The position numbers and the translations under genes were made by a program. 64,000 nucleotides of DNA from Dietzia psychralcaliphila (lineage in GTDB: Bacteria; Actinomycetota; Actinomycetes; Mycobacteriales; Mycobacteriaceae), in assembly GCF_003096095.1 (NCBI RefSeq), contig NZ_CP015453.1, positions 2,604,001 to 2,668,000 of the forward strand. Reading direction: 5' to 3'. Below, one piece after another: positions 17,496 to 27,215 of the stretch (position 1 is the stretch's first letter; each line of letters opens with the position of its first letter). The notes beneath the pieces were generated by a model. It searched no databases. It worked only from the letters and a program-made list of their open reading frames with translations, and was not told the origin of the DNA.

Positions 17496-18494
17496 ATGGC
17501 GCCGAAGAGCAGGACCACGTTGCGCGACGTCGCGCAGGCTGCCGGCGTCTCCGTCCCGCAGGCCAGCCTGGCGCTCAACGGACAGGGTCGTGTCGCAGCC
17601 GGCACGGTGCGCCGTGTGCGTGACGCCGCCGACAGGCTGGGGTACCGCCCCAACCCGGCCGCGCGCGCCCTGCGGCTGGGTCGTGTGGACGCCGTGGGAC
17701 TCATCACCAGAAACCTCTCCAACTCCTATTTCCTCGATGTGCTCCGAGGGATGGAGGCCGTCACCTCCTCGCGGGGTTCGCACGTGGTCGTCATGGACTC
17801 CGGTTACGATTCCGCGACCGAACTGGCGGCGGTACGCCGCATGGCCGACGGACAGGTGAGCGCCCTGGCGATCGCCCCGGTCGGCGGGACGGAGGCGGTC
17901 GACTGGTGGCGGGCCAACCGCCCCGAACTGCCGATCGTCCAGATCAACACATCGCCCTCCCCCGTGGTCACCACGGTGGGCCCGGACAACACCAGGGCCG
18001 TGACCCTGGCGGTCGACCATCTCGCGGGCCTGGGCCACCAACGGATCGGCTTCGTCTGCGCGCCGGCGGCGGACGCCGCCGATCCGGACCGCACCCAGGC
18101 CTACCTCGTTCGTGCGGGAGAACTGGGACTGAGCCCGGAGATCCTGCCCTGCCGACTGCGTTTCGACGACGTGCGGGATCTCGTCGCCGACCAGCTCGCC
18201 GACCCGGGAGGCATGCGCACCTTCCTCATGAACTCCGACTACACCGCCTCCGCGGTGTACCGGGCCGCTCGGGACGCGGGGGTCGAGGTGGGGCGCGACG
18301 TGAGCGTGCTCGGACACGACGACCTGCCCACGTCGGGGCTGCTCGCGCCGGCCATGACAACGGTTGCCTTCGACCGCCGGCTCGTCGGGCAGATCGCCGC
18401 GACCGAACTCCTCGAGCCCGGGCCGGCGCCCCGCACCGCGATGGTCCCCGTCCACCTGATGGTCCGCGACTCCGTCGCCGACCTCCGCCGCTGA
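17496..18494 (+). CDS. LacI-family transcriptional regulator
   Basis: A 332-residue repressor-type protein: helix-turn-helix TLRDVAQAAGVSVPQASLALNG at residues 7-28, hinge helix NPAARALRLGR, and a periplasmic-binding-protein-like effector domain (VGLITRNLSNSYFLDVLRGME ... VSVLGHDDLPTSGLLAPAMTTV). GGTGGAG lies about eight bases before the ATG. It directly precedes the ABC operon, and a perfect dyad lies between. LacI members normally bind sugars or nucleosides, which hints at the transported ligand. Confidence 0.93.
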   Translation: MAPKSRTTLRDVAQAAGVSVPQASLALNGQGRVAAGTVRRVRDAADRLGYRPNPAARALRLGRVDAVGLITRNLSNSYFLDVLRGMEAVTSSRGSHVVVMDSGYDSATELAAVRRMADGQVSALAIAPVGGTEAVDWWRANRPELPIVQINTSPSPVVTTVGPDNTRAVTLAVDHLAGLGHQRIGFVCAPAADAADPDRTQAYLVRAGELGLSPEILPCRLRFDDVRDLVADQLADPGGMRTFLMNSDYTASAVYRAARDAGVEVGRDVSVLGHDDLPTSGLLAPAMTTVAFDRRLVGQIAATELLEPGPAPRTAMVPVHLMVRDSVADLRR

Positions 18495-18585
18495 CCCACT
18501 CGACCGGGCGGATCGGTAGCCCGAGAACATCCAGGACGCGGGTGAACGGTCGGCGAACAGTGCCCGAAGTGGCCGCCCCACCCAT

Positions 18586-18603
18586 TGCCAAACCGATTTG
18601 GCA
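18586..18603. promoter_or_regulatory. LacI-type operator upstream of the ABC operon
   Basis: TGCCAAACCGATTTGGCA is a perfect 7-bp inverted repeat around CCGA, in the 207-bp gap between the LacI gene and the binding-protein gene, 99 bp before its ATG. Size and symmetry with a central CG match LacI-family sites. Confidence 0.65.
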
Positions 18604-18701
18604 CGCGTTTGCTGATACCCGGCTCGGCGCCCGCCGCGGCCAACGGCGCTGACAGGTTCGGGCCGACAACGACCACGGATCAGACGACCAAGGATCAGAC
18701 G

Positions 18702-19757
18702 ATGACTCTCTCACGCACCCTGCGCACGCTCGCTGCGACCGCCGCAGCCGGACTCGCCCTGACCGCCTGCGGCAACGCCGACACCGCTGGCGAGGAAGCC
18801 CCGTCGACCGCGGCCGGGGACTCCGGCACGGTCATCACCTACAACAGCCCCTCGGAGTGGGGGAACTTCGGCGAGGTGCTGGCGGCCTTCTCGGACGAGA
18901 CGGGGATCTCCGCCCCGAACGACCCCAAGAACTCGGGACAGACGCTCGCCGCTCTCCAGGCCGAGGCCGCCTCCCCCGTCGCCGACTCCGCCTACGTCGG
19001 CATCGCGTTCGCCGACCAGCTGGTGCAGGCGGATCTGCTCAGCGCCTACACCCCCGAGGGAGTGGAGTCGATCGACGAGGACCTCCGCGATCCCGACGGC
19101 CGGTGGCACACCCTGCACACCGGCGCGGTGGCGTTCATCGTCAACAAGGATCATCTCGGGGACGCCGAGGTGCCGCGGACGTGGGAGGACCTGACCAAGC
19201 CCGAGTACCGCGGCAAGGTGGGATACCTCGACCCGACCCAGGCCGCGGTCGGCTACTCGGTCGCCACCGCCGCCAACGAGGCGATGGGCGGGGACCTGGA
19301 CAACTGGGAGCCCGGTCTGGAGTACCTCAGCCGACTCAAGGACAACGGCGCCGTGACGCCGGCCCAGACCGCGACCGCGCTGGTGGGCCAGGGCGAGATC
19401 CCGATCCTCATCGACACGGATTTCAACGGCTACAAGCTGCAGGAGGAGGGGATCGACGTCGAGGTCGTGATCCCCGAGGAGGGCAGCCTCCTCATCCCCT
19501 ACGTCGTGGGGATCGTCAACGGCGCGCCCAATCGGGACAACGCGGAGGAGCTCCTCAACTTCTACTTCTCCGAGCAGGGTCAGCAGCTCTTCGCCCGCGG
19601 GTTCATGCGTCCGGTGATCGGGTCGATCCCGGACGATATGGCCGCCAAGATGCTCCCGGACGCCGACTACGAGCGGGCCCGCACCGTCGACTACGTCAAG
19701 CAGGGTGCGGTCCAGGAGGACTTCATCGCCGCCTTCACCGCCGAGGTCGGTCGTTGA
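18702..19757 (+). CDS. ABC importer solute-binding lipoprotein
   Basis: A 351-residue lipoprotein: signal peptide ending in lipobox LTAC (LRTLAATAAAGLALTACGNAD), then an iron/thiamine/polyamine/phosphonate-type binding fold (GTVITYNSPSEWGNFGEVLAAFSDETGI ... WEDLTKPEYRGKVGYLDP ... IPYVVGIVNGAPN). Members of this group (AfuA, ThiB, PotD, PhnS types) bind small polar or anionic ligands. It is the first gene of a five-gene operon in which all junctions overlap. The ligand is not decided by sequence; no iron-binding Tyr pair is evident to me. Confidence 0.9.
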   Translation: MTLSRTLRTLAATAAAGLALTACGNADTAGEEAPSTAAGDSGTVITYNSPSEWGNFGEVLAAFSDETGISAPNDPKNSGQTLAALQAEAASPVADSAYVGIAFADQLVQADLLSAYTPEGVESIDEDLRDPDGRWHTLHTGAVAFIVNKDHLGDAEVPRTWEDLTKPEYRGKVGYLDPTQAAVGYSVATAANEAMGGDLDNWEPGLEYLSRLKDNGAVTPAQTATALVGQGEIPILIDTDFNGYKLQEEGIDVEVVIPEEGSLLIPYVVGIVNGAPNRDNAEELLNFYFSEQGQQLFARGFMRPVIGSIPDDMAAKMLPDADYERARTVDYVKQGAVQEDFIAAFTAEVGR

Positions 19758-20629
19758 CCGTCCGCACCCGGGTGTCCCCCACCGCGGCGGGTGGTCCCCG
19801 CTGGGGATGGCTCGCCGCGGTCCCGGGGGTCGTCTTCCTCCTGGCGTTCGCTCTGTACCCACTGGTCTCTCTGATGCAGAACGCCGTCGGGCTCGGACGT
19901 ACCGGGCTGCGGGAGGAGTCGGGGCTCACCGCCGACTACCTCGTCGCCGCCCTCAGTTCGGAGGCGATCCAGCGCGCGGTGGTCAACTCGCTCGCGGTGT
20001 GTGTCTCGGCGGTGGGGATCGCCATCGCCCTGTCGATCCCGCTGGTCCTGCACCTGGCGGCCCGCTCGCACGCCGGACGCAACACCTCACCGGTGGATTC
20101 AGCCTTCACGCTTCCCGTCGCCCTCCCCGGGACGATCATCGGGTTCTTCGCCGTGGTCCTGCTGGGCAACACTGGTCTGCTCGGCCTGTGGTTCCCGCAG
20201 CTGGCGGGCACCGCCTACATCATCCCCGGACTCGTGGTGGCCTACACCTACTTCTCCCTACCGAGAATCATCGGACCGCTCCGAGGTGCCGCGGAGAACC
20301 TGGATCCGGCGATGCCCGAGACCGCGCGTTCACTGGGCGCCGGACGCGCCCGGGTCTTCGTCACCGTCACCCTTCCCCTGCTGCTGCCGGCGATCATCGA
20401 GGCGTCGGGGACCGCGCTGGCGGTCGCGCTCGGGGGATACGGCACGATCGCCGTCCTCGCCCGCGGCGACCGACTGCTCCCGCTCGAGGTGGTGGACGGT
20501 CTCAGCTCCGCCGGGTTCAACATCGCCACCGCGTCCGCCAACGCCCTGATCCTGGCGGTCCTGGCCGCCGCGTTCCTGCTCGCCGGCCGGGCGGTCGCCC
20601 GGATCACCGAGAGGATGGTCGCCCGATGA
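19754..20629 (+). CDS. ABC importer permease 1
   Basis: A 291-residue permease with about six helices and the EAA-type cytoplasmic loop (ETARSLGAGRARVFVTVTLPLLLPAI). A TTG start overlaps the upstream stop (TTGA), with GAGG a few bases before. It pairs with the next permease as the membrane core. Confidence 0.88.
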   Translation: MTVRTRVSPTAAGGPRWGWLAAVPGVVFLLAFALYPLVSLMQNAVGLGRTGLREESGLTADYLVAALSSEAIQRAVVNSLAVCVSAVGIAIALSIPLVLHLAARSHAGRNTSPVDSAFTLPVALPGTIIGFFAVVLLGNTGLLGLWFPQLAGTAYIIPGLVVAYTYFSLPRIIGPLRGAAENLDPAMPETARSLGAGRARVFVTVTLPLLLPAIIEASGTALAVALGGYGTIAVLARGDRLLPLEVVDGLSSAGFNIATASANALILAVLAAAFLLAGRAVARITERMVAR

Positions 20630-21396
20630 CCGCGTCCCGCGTCTGGCTGTGGCTCATGCTCGGCGTCGTCCTGGTCCCCATGATCGCGACATTGGTCGTC
20701 GCGACCAGCGTGAGCTTCATCGCGGGCCCGTACACCGGCGGGTTCACACTGGACTGGATGGGCCTCGGGTTCCGGCTGCTCTCCCCCACCCTCCTGCACA
20801 GCGCCACCGTCGGGGTGGCCGTCGCAGTGATCAACCTCGTCGTGGGCGGCCCGCTCGCGTGGTGGTCGTCCCGCTCCTCCTCCTTCACGGCCCGCGCGGT
20901 CGGCTACCTCGCCACGGTCCCGCTGGCCGTCCCGGGTATCGCCATCTCGGTCGCGTTGATCGGCACGTACGCCGAGCTGCGGCCGAGCGGGCTGCTGCTG
21001 CTCATCGGCCACGTCGTGTTCACGCTGCCCTTCACCCTGGCCGCGCTGGTCCCCGTCCTCGCCTCCGATCGGTTGGACGAGTGCGAGCAGGTCGCGCTGA
21101 GCCTCGGTGCCTCCCGGGTGCGGCAGGTCCTCACCATCACCATCCCGTGGTGCCTGGTCGCGATAGTCCAGGCCGCGGCGATGTCGTACGCCCTGAGCTA
21201 CGGCGAGTTCAACATCAGCTTCTTCGTCAACGCCCCGGCTAATCCCACGGCGCCGTTCGCCCTGTTCGACGCCTATCAGACGCGGCGGCTCGAACTGGCG
21301 TCGGCGATGTCCGTGTGGTTCATCGTCTCCCTGCTCCCGGTGTTCGCGGTTCTCGTCGCGCTGCGCGCCCGCATGCACGAAAGGTCCCTGTCATGA
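20626..21396 (+). CDS. ABC importer permease 2
   Basis: A 256-residue permease with six helices and an EAA loop (DECEQVALSLGASRVRQVLTITIPWCLVAI). The ATG overlaps the previous stop (ATGA). Later residues NISFFVNAPANPTAPFALFDAYQTRR resemble PotC/ThiP-type permeases. Confidence 0.88.
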   Translation: MTASRVWLWLMLGVVLVPMIATLVVATSVSFIAGPYTGGFTLDWMGLGFRLLSPTLLHSATVGVAVAVINLVVGGPLAWWSSRSSSFTARAVGYLATVPLAVPGIAISVALIGTYAELRPSGLLLLIGHVVFTLPFTLAALVPVLASDRLDECEQVALSLGASRVRQVLTITIPWCLVAIVQAAAMSYALSYGEFNISFFVNAPANPTAPFALFDAYQTRRLELASAMSVWFIVSLLPVFAVLVALRARMHERSLS

Positions 21397-22478
21397 ACAC
21401 CTCGGCCATGAGCACCTCCGTCGCGAGTACCTCCCCCGGTCTGGCCCTCGACGACGTCTCCGTCCGGTACGGCGACACCCTCGCCGTCGACGGAGTCACG
21501 ATCGACGTCCGCGAGGGTGAGATCCTCGCCCTGGTCGGCCCCAGCGGGTGCGGAAAGACCTCCGTCCTCCGGTCGATCGCCGGCATGGTCCGTCCGTCCA
21601 CCGGACGGATCCGCATCGGGGGCACCGACGTCACCTCCACGCCACCCGCTCGCCGCAACATCGGACTGGTCCCCCAGTCGTACGCGATGTTCCCGCACAT
21701 GTCGGTGCGCGGGAACGTCGAGTACGGGTTGCGGGCGCGCGGGGTGAACCGGGCCGAACGGACCCGTCGCACCGACGAACTCCTCGAACTGGTCCACTTG
21801 TCGGAGTACGCGGGACGGCGGCCCGGTGCACTCTCCGGTGGCCAGCGCCAACGGGTGGCCCTGGCCCGGGCACTGGCGATCGACCCCACGGTTCTCCTCC
21901 TGGACGAGCCCCTCTCCGCGCTCGACCCACAACTACGGGCAGGTCTGCGCCGGAGCCTGTCCGCGAACCTCGCCCAGGTCGGGTGCACCACGGTGATCGT
22001 CACCCACGACCAGCAGGAGGCGCTGGCGCTCGCCCACTCGATCGCGATAGTCCGGGACGGCCGTGTGATCCAGCACGGGACGCCTGATGACCTCTGGAAC
22101 CACCCGGTCGACGAGTTCGTGGCAGATTTCCTGGGTTCGGGCCGAATCCTCGAGACCTTGCGCACCCCGGACGCGGTCGAGGTGCTGGGCGGCCGGTGGC
22201 GGATCCCGGAATCCGGCATCGACGTCACCCGCGTGGAGCGTGATTCCCCGGGTTCCGGTGGCCGGGTACTCGTCCGCCGCGACTCCCTGCGGATCGCTGA
22301 CGCGGACACTCCGGGATCCACCACCGCCCGCGTACTCCACGCCGAGTTCGCCGGCACCGTCACCCGGCTGCGCATCGATGTGCACGGCACGGAACTCGAC
22401 ATGGACCACGTCGGGCCCGCCGACCTCGGTCCGATCGTCACCGTGGCCGCCAGAGACGAAGGGATCGTGTTGCTGTGA
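21393..22478 (+). CDS. ABC importer ATP-binding protein
   Basis: A 361-residue ATPase: Walker A GPSGCGKTS, Q-loop PQSYAMFP, signature LSGGQRQRVALARALA, Walker B VLLLDEPLSALD and H-loop VIVTHDQQEA, then a C-terminal TOBE-like domain from about residue 250. ATGA overlap with the upstream permease and GTGA overlap with the hydrolase downstream. Confidence 0.93.
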   Translation: MNTSAMSTSVASTSPGLALDDVSVRYGDTLAVDGVTIDVREGEILALVGPSGCGKTSVLRSIAGMVRPSTGRIRIGGTDVTSTPPARRNIGLVPQSYAMFPHMSVRGNVEYGLRARGVNRAERTRRTDELLELVHLSEYAGRRPGALSGGQRQRVALARALAIDPTVLLLDEPLSALDPQLRAGLRRSLSANLAQVGCTTVIVTHDQQEALALAHSIAIVRDGRVIQHGTPDDLWNHPVDEFVADFLGSGRILETLRTPDAVEVLGGRWRIPESGIDVTRVERDSPGSGGRVLVRRDSLRIADADTPGSTTARVLHAEFAGTVTRLRIDVHGTELDMDHVGPADLGPIVTVAARDEGIVLL

Positions 22479-23263
22479 CCACCGTCGAGGTTCTCGGCTG
22501 CAACGCCACCGCCCCCGGCCGGACCGGAGCCGCGTCGAGCTACCTGGTCCGGGAGGAGGCGACCGCCGTGCTCGTGGACGCCGGACCCGGATCCCTGCTC
22601 AGCTTCGCGCGCACCCACGACCTGTCCGAGCTGAGCGGCATCGTGGTGACCCACCTACACGCGGACCACAGCCTCGACCTCATGGCCTGGGCGTACCGCT
22701 GGACGTTCCCCGACGTACTCCCGCGGATCCCGCTCTACGTACCGGCGGAGGAGATGGGCCGTCTCGAGCGATTCGACGAGCTCTTCGGGATACCCACCCT
22801 GCCGACCATGGTCTCCCCCATCCGGTCCGCCTTCGACGTGCGCGGACTGGAGCTCGACTCAAGGACTCCCGTCGGGATCGGCAGCTGGACGATCACCCCT
22901 CATCGCGCGCTGCACTCGGTGCCGTCCGCCGCACTGCGGTTCGCGGGCGCGGACGGGGTGGTCTGCTTCTCCTCGGACACCGGCCCGTGCCGCGGAGTCG
23001 TCGACGCAGCCACCGGGGCGGACGTGTTCGTGTGCGAATCCACCGTCCTGGCCGCCGACGACGACGTGATCCACGGCCACGGGCACCTCACGCCGGAACT
23101 CGCCGCCGGGATCGCCTCCGAGGCCGGGGCACGTCATCTCGTCCTCACCCACTTCGCGCGGCCGGAGGAGGCGCAGGAGATGGGACGGATCGCGTCACGC
23201 CACTTCGACGGCCCGGTGACGGTGGCGCGAGAGGGCGCGACCGTGTCTGTGGACGCGCGGTAG
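22475..23263 (+). CDS. Metallo-beta-lactamase-fold hydrolase in the ABC operon
   Basis: A 262-residue MBL protein of the RNase Z/phosphodiesterase-like subgroup: VTHLHADHSLDL metal motif at about residues 58-69, a later SSDTGPC Asp ligand, GHGHLTPE, and the final LTHFA His. Such enzymes cleave phosphodiesters or related esters in the cytoplasm. It shares the last GTGA overlap of the operon, so it is made with the importer and probably acts on the imported compound or its first product. A phosphodiester or phosphate-ester ligand is an inference. Confidence 0.88.
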   Translation: MTTVEVLGCNATAPGRTGAASSYLVREEATAVLVDAGPGSLLSFARTHDLSELSGIVVTHLHADHSLDLMAWAYRWTFPDVLPRIPLYVPAEEMGRLERFDELFGIPTLPTMVSPIRSAFDVRGLELDSRTPVGIGSWTITPHRALHSVPSAALRFAGADGVVCFSSDTGPCRGVVDAATGADVFVCESTVLAADDDVIHGHGHLTPELAAGIASEAGARHLVLTHFARPEEAQEMGRIASRHFDGPVTVAREGATVSVDAR

Positions 23264-23300
23264 CCCAGCAGCCGGGGCACCGCGGCAGGACAGCAGCCGC

Positions 23301-23963
23301 TCAGGCCGCCCCCGCCGCGACGATCCCGGCGAACACCACCGCGTTGTTGACCCCGTGCAGCACGATCCCGGGCACGATCGACCGGTACCACTGCGCCATC
23401 ACACAGAGGGAGATCCCCACCACCAGCAGGTACGGCAGCGCGGGCGGGATCAGGTGTACGGCCGCGAAGACCGCTCCCGCGAGGGCGATCCCCGGGACTG
23501 CCCGGAACCTCGCACGCAGCGCGGGCAGGACGATCCCCCGGAAGACCACCTCCTCGGCCACGGGCACGAGCGCCGCCACGGCGAGCAGCCCCAGGAGGAC
23601 GAACGCCGGCCCACCGGTGGCGAGGTCCTCGAGCCCGTCGTCGGAGCCCTCCGGCCCGGTGCCCAGTGGTATGAGCACGATCATGGAGGCCACGACCCCC
23701 GCGATCATCACCGCCGGGATCTGCCACAGCAGGTGCATCGGCGAGCGCGCCGGCGGGCGCAGCCCCACGTCGGCCCAACCCAACCCGCGTCGGCGCAACA
23801 GATGGACCCGCACGGCGACCAACGCGGCCACCGCCGTGCCGCCGAGCACCACGAGGGCGAGCAGGGCGGTGTCGGGGCGGGCGGTGTCCAGGGTGCTCGC
23901 GGCGAGGAGGCCGAGGAGTACGACGACGACGAAGCCGACCACGTACCCCACGACCCATGCCAA
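23301..23963 (-). CDS. CPBP-family intramembrane metalloprotease
   Basis: A membrane protein of about 220 residues and seven helices with the three CPBP motifs: VAEEVVFRG (EExxxR), FAAVHLIPP (FxxxH) and HGVNNAVVF (HxxxN). Relatives cleave or process membrane-anchored substrates; the substrate is unknown here. The frame is open further upstream into scoB without a usable start; TTG at 23963 and GTG at 23951 are the first candidates and neither has a clear ribosome-binding site. It is downstream of scoB on the same strand and convergent with the ABC operon. Confidence 0.82.
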   Translation of the reverse strand: MAWVVGYVVGFVVVVLLGLLAASTLDTARPDTALLALVVLGGTAVAALVAVRVHLLRRRGLGWADVGLRPPARSPMHLLWQIPAVMIAGVVASMIVLIPLGTGPEGSDDGLEDLATGGPAFVLLGLLAVAALVPVAEEVVFRGIVLPALRARFRAVPGIALAGAVFAAVHLIPPALPYLLVVGISLCVMAQWYRSIVPGIVLHGVNNAVVFAGIVAAGAA

Positions 23964-24034
23964 CGCCGAGAGCGCCGCCCGACCCCGGACCGGTGTGGTC
24001 CAGAGTCCGGCGGCGCCGGTGCCTGGTGCCGTGA

Positions 24035-24688
24035 TTACCGCAGGTCCTCGGCCACGCGGTACGGGGCTCCCGTGGCGGCGGCGATCTGCTCGAGGGTCAC
24101 CCCGTCGACCAGCTCGATCAGGGTCAGCCCGTCGGAGTCGCGGTCGAATACTCCCAGTTCGGTGATGATCCGGTCCACGCAGCCCAGGCCGGTGAGCGGG
24201 AGCGAGATCTCGGAGACGATCTTGGACGAGCCGTCCTTGGCCACCTGGTCCATCACCACGACGATGCGGCGGGCGCCCACGACGAGGTCCATCGCGCCGC
24301 CCATGCCCTTGACCATGGCTCCGGGCACCATCCAGTTGGCGATGTCGCCGGCCGGGTTGACCTCCATCGCACCGAGGATGGCCACGTCGATCTTGCCCGA
24401 ACGGATCATCCCGAAGCTCATCGCGGAGTCGAAGATCGACGAACCGGGGAGCGTGGTGACGGTCTCCTTGCCGGCGTTGATCAGGTCCGGGTCGACGTCG
24501 TCCAGGTGCGGGTAGGGGCCGATCCCCAGCAGCCCGTTCTCCGACTGCAAGGTGACGTTGACGTCCTCGGGGACGTAGTTGGGGACCATCGTCGGGAGCC
24601 CGATCCCGAGGTTGACGTACTGGCCGTCCGAGAGTTCGAGGGCCGCGCGGGCGGCCATCGCCTTGCGGTCGCGTCCGATCCTGCTCAT
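24035..24688 (-). CDS. scoB: 3-oxoacid CoA-transferase subunit B
   Basis: A 217-residue beta subunit with [15 protein letters not shown] and the catalytic Glu in LQSENGLLG. With ScoA it moves CoA from succinyl-CoA to acetoacetate, finishing leucine degradation by activating the acetoacetate released from HMG-CoA. Its ATG overlaps the scoA stop by one base (TGATG). Confidence 0.95.
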   Translation of the reverse strand: MSRIGRDRKAMAARAALELSDGQYVNLGIGLPTMVPNYVPEDVNVTLQSENGLLGIGPYPHLDDVDPDLINAGKETVTTLPGSSIFDSAMSFGMIRSGKIDVAILGAMEVNPAGDIANWMVPGAMVKGMGGAMDLVVGARRIVVVMDQVAKDGSSKIVSEISLPLTGLGCVDRIITELGVFDRDSDGLTLIELVDGVTLEQIAAATGAPYRVAEDLR

Positions 24689-25464
24689 CAGCGCTGTCCT
24701 TCCGAGGGCGGGTTGGTGGTGGTCTTCTCGATCCACTTGGTCTGCTCCACCTGCTGCGGCGTGAGTTCGACCAGGCGGTGCACGAAGATGCCGGGCAGGT
24801 GGATGTCGTCGGGGGCCAGCTCGCCGACCTCGACGATCTTCTCCGCCTCGACGATGCACACGCGGCCGGCCATGGCGGCCAGCGGCGAGAAGTTGCGGGC
24901 GGTGAGGTTGAACCGCAGATTGCCGCTGCGGTCGGCGACCGCGGCACGCACCAGCGAGAAGTCGGCCTCGATGGCCTGCTCGAGCACGTAGGTCTCGCCG
25001 CGGATCTCCCGGGTCTCCTTGGGGGGTGAGGCCAGTGCGACGCCACCGTCGGAGTCGTACTTCCACGGCATCCCGCCGTCGGCGACGTAGGTACCGACAC
25101 CGGTGCGCGTGTAGAACGCCCCGATCCCGGAGCCGCCGGCGCGCATCCGCTCGGCGAGGGTGCCCTGCGGCGTGAGCTCCACCTCGAGCTCACCGGACAA
25201 GTACTGGCGCGCGAACTCCTTGTTCTCGCCCACGTACGACGAGACGATGCGCCGGAGCTTTCCGGACTCGAGGAGCATGCCGAGGCCCTTGCCGTCGACA
25301 CCGGCGTTGTTGGAGAACACCTCGAAGTCCCCGACGTCGCGGGCCGCGAGGGCCTCGATGACGACCTGCGGGATCCCGCACAGTCCGAACCCGCCGGCGG
25401 CGATCGACGCCCCGTCCGGGATATCCGCGACGGCCTCCGCCGCGGTCATGATCTTGCTGGACAT
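24688..25464 (-). CDS. scoA: 3-oxoacid CoA-transferase subunit A
   Basis: A 258-residue alpha subunit ([41 protein letters not shown]). Two ATGs lie six bases apart at 25470 and 25464. AAGGAG sits one base before the first but seven before the second, so the second ([12 protein letters not shown]) is the better start. Partner of scoB. The unit follows the acyl-CoA synthetase gene by 32 bp. Confidence 0.95.
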   Translation of the reverse strand: MSSKIMTAAEAVADIPDGASIAAGGFGLCGIPQVVIEALAARDVGDFEVFSNNAGVDGKGLGMLLESGKLRRIVSSYVGENKEFARQYLSGELEVELTPQGTLAERMRAGGSGIGAFYTRTGVGTYVADGGMPWKYDSDGGVALASPPKETREIRGETYVLEQAIEADFSLVRAAVADRSGNLRFNLTARNFSPLAAMAGRVCIVEAEKIVEVGELAPDDIHLPGIFVHRLVELTPQQVEQTKWIEKTTTNPPSEGQR

Positions 25465-25496
25465 ACACATACTCCTTGTCAGGTCTGGGGAGGTCG

Positions 25497-27146
25497 TCAG
25501 GCGATGCCGAGGATCTCGATGGCCGTCTTGCGCATGTCGACCTTGCGGACCTTGCCGGTGACGGTCATCGGGAACTCGTCCACCACGTGGACGTACTTCG
25601 GGATCTTGTGACGTGCCAGCTTGCCGGTGGCGAAGTCGCGGACCTCGTCGGCCGTGAGGTCGTCGCGCCCCGGCTTGAGGCGGACCCACGCCATGAGCTC
25701 CTCGCCGTACTTCGGATCCGGGACCCCGATCACCTGGGCGTCGAGGATGTCGGGGTGCGTGTAGAGGAACTCCTCCACCTCACGCGGGTAGATGTTCTCG
25801 CCTCCGCGGATCACCATGTCCTTGATGCGGCCGGTGATCTTGACGTAGCCGTCGGCGTCCATCTCCCCGATGTCACCGGTGTGCATCCACCCGTCGGCGT
25901 CGAGCGCCTCGGCGGTCTTCTCCGGCTCGTTCCAGTACCCGACCATCACGCTGTAGCCCTTGGTGCAGAACTCCCCCGCCTCACCGCGCGGCAGGGTCTG
26001 GCCCGTCTCGGGATCGACGATCTTGATCTCCAGGTGCTGACCGACCCGCCCGACGGTGGCGACGCGGCGGTCGAGTGAGTCGTCGGCGCGGGTCTGGGTG
26101 GACACCGGGGAGGTCTCGGTCATGCCGTAACAGATCGACACCTCCTCCATGTTCATCTGGTCGATCACCTGACGCATGGTCGCCTCCGGGCACGGCGAAC
26201 CCGCCATGATCCCGGTCCGGAGGGACGACAGGTCGTAGGAGTCGAAGTCCTCGAGCGCGAGCTCGGCGATGAACATGGTCGGCACGCCGTAGAGGCTCGT
26301 GCACTTCTCCTGCGCCACCGCCCGCAGCGACGCCGCGGGGTCGAATGCCGGCGCGGGGATCACCATGCACGACCCGTGGGTGGTGCAGGCGAGGTTGCCC
26401 ATCACCATGCCGAAGCAGTGGTAGAAGGGCACCGGGATGCAGACCCGGTCGACTTCCGAGTAGTTGATCGTCTCGCCCACGAAGTATCCGTTGTTGAGGA
26501 TGTTGGTGTGCGAGAGGGTGGCGCCCTTGGGGAATCCCGTCGTGCCCGAGGTGTACTGGATGTTGATGGGGTCCCCGGCGCCGAGTCCGGCGCGGATCCC
26601 GGCCAGCTCCTCGGCATCGGTGGGCCCCGACATCATCGACTCCCACTCCTCGTCGCCGAAGAGCACGACCACATCGAGGTCCGGGCAGCTCGGCTGGACC
26701 TGCGAGAGCATGCCGGTGTAGTCGGAGTCCTTGAACTGGGGCGCCGCGACCACTGCTTTGATCCCGGCCTGCTTGAGGACGTACTCAAGCTCGTGGACGC
26801 GGTAGGAGGGGTTGATGTTGACCAGCACCGCACCGATCTCGGCGGTGGCGTACTGGATCATCACCCACTCCCACCGGTTGGGAGACCAGATGCCCACGCG
26901 GTCGCCGGTCCGGATCCCGAGGCGCAGCAGGCCCGAGGCCAGCCGGCGGACGTCGGCGTGGAACTCCGTGTAGGTCCAGCGGCGTCCGGCCTGCACGTCG
27001 ACGAGGGCGTCGCGGTCGCCGAAGCGCTCGACCGTGGCGGCCAGGTTGTCGGCGATCGTCTGCGTGAGCAGCGGGACGTCGGCGTCCCCACGGGTGTGGG
27101 ACAGGGCGGGGTCCAGTGGGGTGGAATCGAGATCGGTGGTGGTCAT
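25497..27146 (-). CDS. Acyl-CoA synthetase (FadD type)
   Basis: A 549-residue AMP-forming ligase. P-loop [35 protein letters not shown] and final Lys region [12 protein letters not shown] are all present. AAGGAG precedes the ATG by nine bases. In M. tuberculosis fadD35 is next to scoA in the corresponding cluster. Likely activates a branched or medium-chain acid that feeds the pathway; the chain length cannot be read. Confidence 0.93.
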   Translation of the reverse strand: MTTTDLDSTPLDPALSHTRGDADVPLLTQTIADNLAATVERFGDRDALVDVQAGRRWTYTEFHADVRRLASGLLRLGIRTGDRVGIWSPNRWEWVMIQYATAEIGAVLVNINPSYRVHELEYVLKQAGIKAVVAAPQFKDSDYTGMLSQVQPSCPDLDVVVLFGDEEWESMMSGPTDAEELAGIRAGLGAGDPINIQYTSGTTGFPKGATLSHTNILNNGYFVGETINYSEVDRVCIPVPFYHCFGMVMGNLACTTHGSCMVIPAPAFDPAASLRAVAQEKCTSLYGVPTMFIAELALEDFDSYDLSSLRTGIMAGSPCPEATMRQVIDQMNMEEVSICYGMTETSPVSTQTRADDSLDRRVATVGRVGQHLEIKIVDPETGQTLPRGEAGEFCTKGYSVMVGYWNEPEKTAEALDADGWMHTGDIGEMDADGYVKITGRIKDMVIRGGENIYPREVEEFLYTHPDILDAQVIGVPDPKYGEELMAWVRLKPGRDDLTADEVRDFATGKLARHKIPKYVHVVDEFPMTVTGKVRKVDMRKTAIEILGIA

Positions 27147-27215
27147 CCCGGTGCTCCTTGAGGGTGGGGTCGGACGGCCCACGAAGTGGGGGTTGCAGTG
27201 TCAGGTGGCGGCGTA

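Noticed and set aside
18857-19753. Upstream extension of ABC permease 1.
   Set aside because: It overlaps the binding-protein gene in another frame and is Arg/Pro-rich; the TTG at 19754 fits the overlap pattern of the operon.
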